NCBI GenBank assembly: GCA_038501785.1
Contig: JBAMJR010000154.1
Coordinates: 1,791,001 to 1,855,000 of the forward strand
Origin: Myoxocephalus aenaeus
Lineage: Eukaryota > Chordata > Actinopteri > Perciformes > Cottidae
DNA length: 64,000 bases
Direction: 5' to 3'
Shown: positions 61,195-64,000 of the stretch, piece by piece
Layout: each line of letters starts with the position of its first letter
Numbering within the stretch: the stretch's first letter is position 1
Translations under genes and position numbers: made by a program
The notes under the pieces: model-generated
The model's database searches: none
What the model was told of the DNA's origin: nothing
The model's input: the letters and a program-made list of their open reading frames with translations, nothing else

Positions 61195-64000
61195 AAAAGA
61201 AGCACAACAGGGCATACTTAGCTTTCTAAATGTAAAAAAAATATTTAGTTTTCATAGAATGTGGCCTGCTATATTTCTGGCGAGAATACCAGGCAAGATA
61301 CTAACAAACTGTTAAACACTTTGCTTCAGAGTAAACCAATTTATATCGTATGCCATGGATAGCTGCAGTGTTTGTCTATTGAACTTTTAATGTGCTTTAG
61401 TCGCATCACATGTCAGCAGAAGTGCTATGAGTTTGTTTTCAAATTCTCAAGACATCAAACCAAAACCCAAAAGTGCTTTTTTTTCACACAAATGCTGAAG
61501 AATGTATTATGCCACAAAATCATTAAATTAAGTGTTTTTCTGGGCTATACGCGAAGCAGGCCAAATTAAATTTCCTTAATCTCGGAGGTGCAACAGCATT
61601 GCATCCTCACTTGTGGTTTTCAACATAGAGTGAAGATCTTCTGATGTTGAGTGTAAACAAGAAGTGTTGCTTCTCTCTCTCATTAACGATTCCTTCCTTG
61701 GTTATTTTTTTCCGCTCTCTATCTCCATTTTATTTAAAACAAGATCATGCTGAACATATGAACATTGTGTCAGAGGGGGATCCAACATAAGATCCTCTTC
61801 TGCCAATACCAGACACACAAAGCCTTCAGCACAACAGTCTCATGCTGGCTGGGTGTTGAAATCCAGGATTTTGTGGCTCTGAGGAGTCAGAAGGTAAAGC
61901 AGAATTATTAGCCAAATTAGTTGTTTGCCACTAAGAGGATTATGCTTTAATCTTATCACGCACTTACCACTTTGTGTTGCAACAAGTTCAAGGTAACAGC
62001 TGAGCAACTGTAGATGAAAACATTTCAGTCTAAAATTAAAGCGCAGACACAATGATTAAAACAGCAGCTACACAGGTAGTCATAACGACTTGTACATTTG
62101 TGATTGTATTCATGCATCCGACGTTGTGTTTGAGCCTCAGTATAAATCACATCACTATAAGGTCACCAGAGGTTTAAACCATAAACAAAGCATGGCTAAC
62201 ACAGGAGTGATACTTGTTTGTCACTTAAATCAGGTGATTAATGCAGATCACTGCTTGATTAAGACGTGTGTGGTGACAGTAAGAGCATTACAGCAGATTA
62301 ATGGGTTTGGCCATCTGTTCTCTCACTGAGGTGATTTTAATTAATGGTAAGAATATTGTTAATCGTGCCTTCGCTGTCAACATTACAGTAAAAATGATGA
62401 AGGTAAGAAATCAGTCAAATGTCAGCCAGCCTTTGACATCATTTGAAGGCCATTTGAAGATTCTTCCCCTCACACGCCACCAGGTAGGAAGGCAGAAAAG
62501 GCATCTGGTGACACATGGAGTAGTAATCCTGGCATATGCCACTGGGAACAAATGTCTCAAAGGCCCACCTTTTATAATAGCCACTATGTCTCCCGCTGCT
62601 AGTAAATTGTAAGCCAGGTTTTTTTCACCTCCATAGTCTCAAGATTCCCAGTATTTGAGATTCAGGGAAAAGGCTTTATAGAAATGCAATTTTAGTTAAT
62701 TGTTTTATATTTTGCATGTTTTACAGTAAAATATGTTCAGTCTACAGTCTCGTTAACCATGGTGTTTTTCTAACAATGTCAACATGTGTTATTTTAGTGA
62801 TCAAAGGGTGAACTGGTAACACTTTGTGTTTCATCAATGAGTTTTGGTTTGTCTGGATATATTCTGAAATATAATATAAATATATATATAAATACTATAT
62901 ATCTGAAACCTGCTCACACCAAAAGGCAGAGCGGCACAGATACAGGGAGCCATACAGGTATGCACATAGACACTAGAAAAGGAGCATGATGCACAAACAA
63001 GCTATGCCTACAACATGAAACAGAATACAAACATGAATCAGCTTTGTTTCCAACGTTCTGGCTTGAGTTCAGAACAAATGCTGCTGTGTTACAACACCAT
63101 CTACTTTAATGACAGTTGTAGATGCTGCATATCCTGCAGGTCAAATAATAACTAAATTCACTCATTTCATATCAAACCATTTGCATGATTGAAATAGTTT
63201 AACACAATCCTCATAACATCCTCATATTACCTAAAATACCTACCATCACCATTAATGTCATCTGAAGGGACACAAAACTGATTGTTATTGTTTTAGGGAA
63301 ATTACAGTTAATTTGTACATTGTGTAAAAAGAAAATAGACAGAGCACATGATGAAATCTGAGTGCCACATCGCCCCTAGTGTTAAATTGGGACCAATGGC
63401 AAACGATTATTCTATTTAATTCCATCGATTAAAACTCAATAGGCTGCAATTGTGCTTTTGACTGGAATCCCCCAGGACCCTGATTAATTAGTATTTACAA
63501 ATAGTATTTTAAAAAGCACACATAACATAATATAAAATATCAAATATGAAGTCATTAGTAATAAAAAGACACAAAAAGTAATACAACATTTGAAAGATAG
63601 AATATATTTCCTTTGAGATATAACAAAACGTATTCCTCTGGGGTCTGTGGGGACCCCAGTTTATAAAATGAGGTTTAAATGCCTTTCTTGTACCTGACCA
63701 TTACATTATTTATACATAAGCCATGATGCTAAATACTTAAATGGACTAATTTAATAACAATACAGCCTTGACGAGAGATATACGTGTATTCATCATACAG
63801 CGTTTATTAAATTTAGATAGGCAAATACTCTTTGTTAAGGCTGGAAACTCATCCAGCCATGCAGGCCAGCCCCTTATCAGTTTCCTCATCTCACTTTAAC
63901 CTGAGGTGCTCTAATAAACTGGGGGTATACATGTCACTGCTCTGGCTGTGGGGGTCATGTGGAGGGTTTAATCTGAGCCATTTGTGCTGTCTGAAAGGCA
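60841..64000. other. Non-coding right end of the window
   Basis: No supportable gene. It contains the TATC repeat at 61105-61194 and AT-rich sequence, including a short TA-rich stretch near 62870-62905. Confidence 0.55.
61105..61194. repeat. (TATC)n tetranucleotide microsatellite
   Basis: About 22 uninterrupted units. Confidence 0.98.

Overview
This is a teleost fish nuclear genomic window. It holds three brain-type adhesion genes, all on the minus strand, embedded in AT-rich, microsatellite-rich non-coding DNA. In order along the + coordinates they are: a SLITRK receptor that I assign to slitrk5 (single coding exon, 3109-5712, 867 aa), pcdh17 (four coding exons between 28774 and 40691, 1,091 aa when spliced) and pcdh8, also known as paraxial protocadherin or papc (four coding exons between 55258 and 58667, 965 aa when spliced). 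The fish assignment rests on fish-like short introns, protein variants unlike the mammalian forms, long CA, TA and TATC microsatellites, and interspersed repeats of families I recognise from teleosts: a hAT-like element with an ATTAATCGCG-type terminus, a non-LTR retrotransposon 3' end, a Penelope-like endonuclease remnant and a multicopy short repeat.

Layout. 1-3108 is the region 3' of slitrk5. 3109-5712 is the slitrk5 coding exon, with a probable non-coding 5' exon ending at 6203. 6404-20967 is about 14.5 kb with no supportable gene. 21001-22255 is a hAT-like non-autonomous transposon sitting inside a TA/CA microsatellite. 22256-27858 is non-coding, with one short-repeat copy and two striking palindromes. 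28774-40691 is pcdh17, whose last intron is 7.3 kb. 41024-55057 is intergenic, with a Penelope-like remnant and two short-repeat copies. 55258-58667 is compact pcdh8, with introns of 135-240 bp. 58668-64000 is non-coding, with a CA repeat, a non-LTR fragment and a TATC repeat.

How the genes relate. All three encode single-pass neuronal adhesion proteins. slitrk5 has two leucine-rich-repeat blocks. The two delta-2 protocadherins each have six cadherin repeats and a cytoplasmic tail built from small spliced exons. The protocadherins have the same exon-phase pattern (0, 2, 1), share the acidic Ser/Asp motif of the delta-2 tail, and carry sites that fit the WAVE-complex-binding (WIRS) pattern. 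The human orthologues lie on chromosome 13q as far as I recall, so this window looks like a compacted version of that linkage group. I found no prokaryotic-type system, CRISPR array, confident tRNA or complete virus. The most distinctive observations are the shared exon-phase design with its splice-controlled tails, the different conservation of the tail motifs, and the tight linkage of the three genes.
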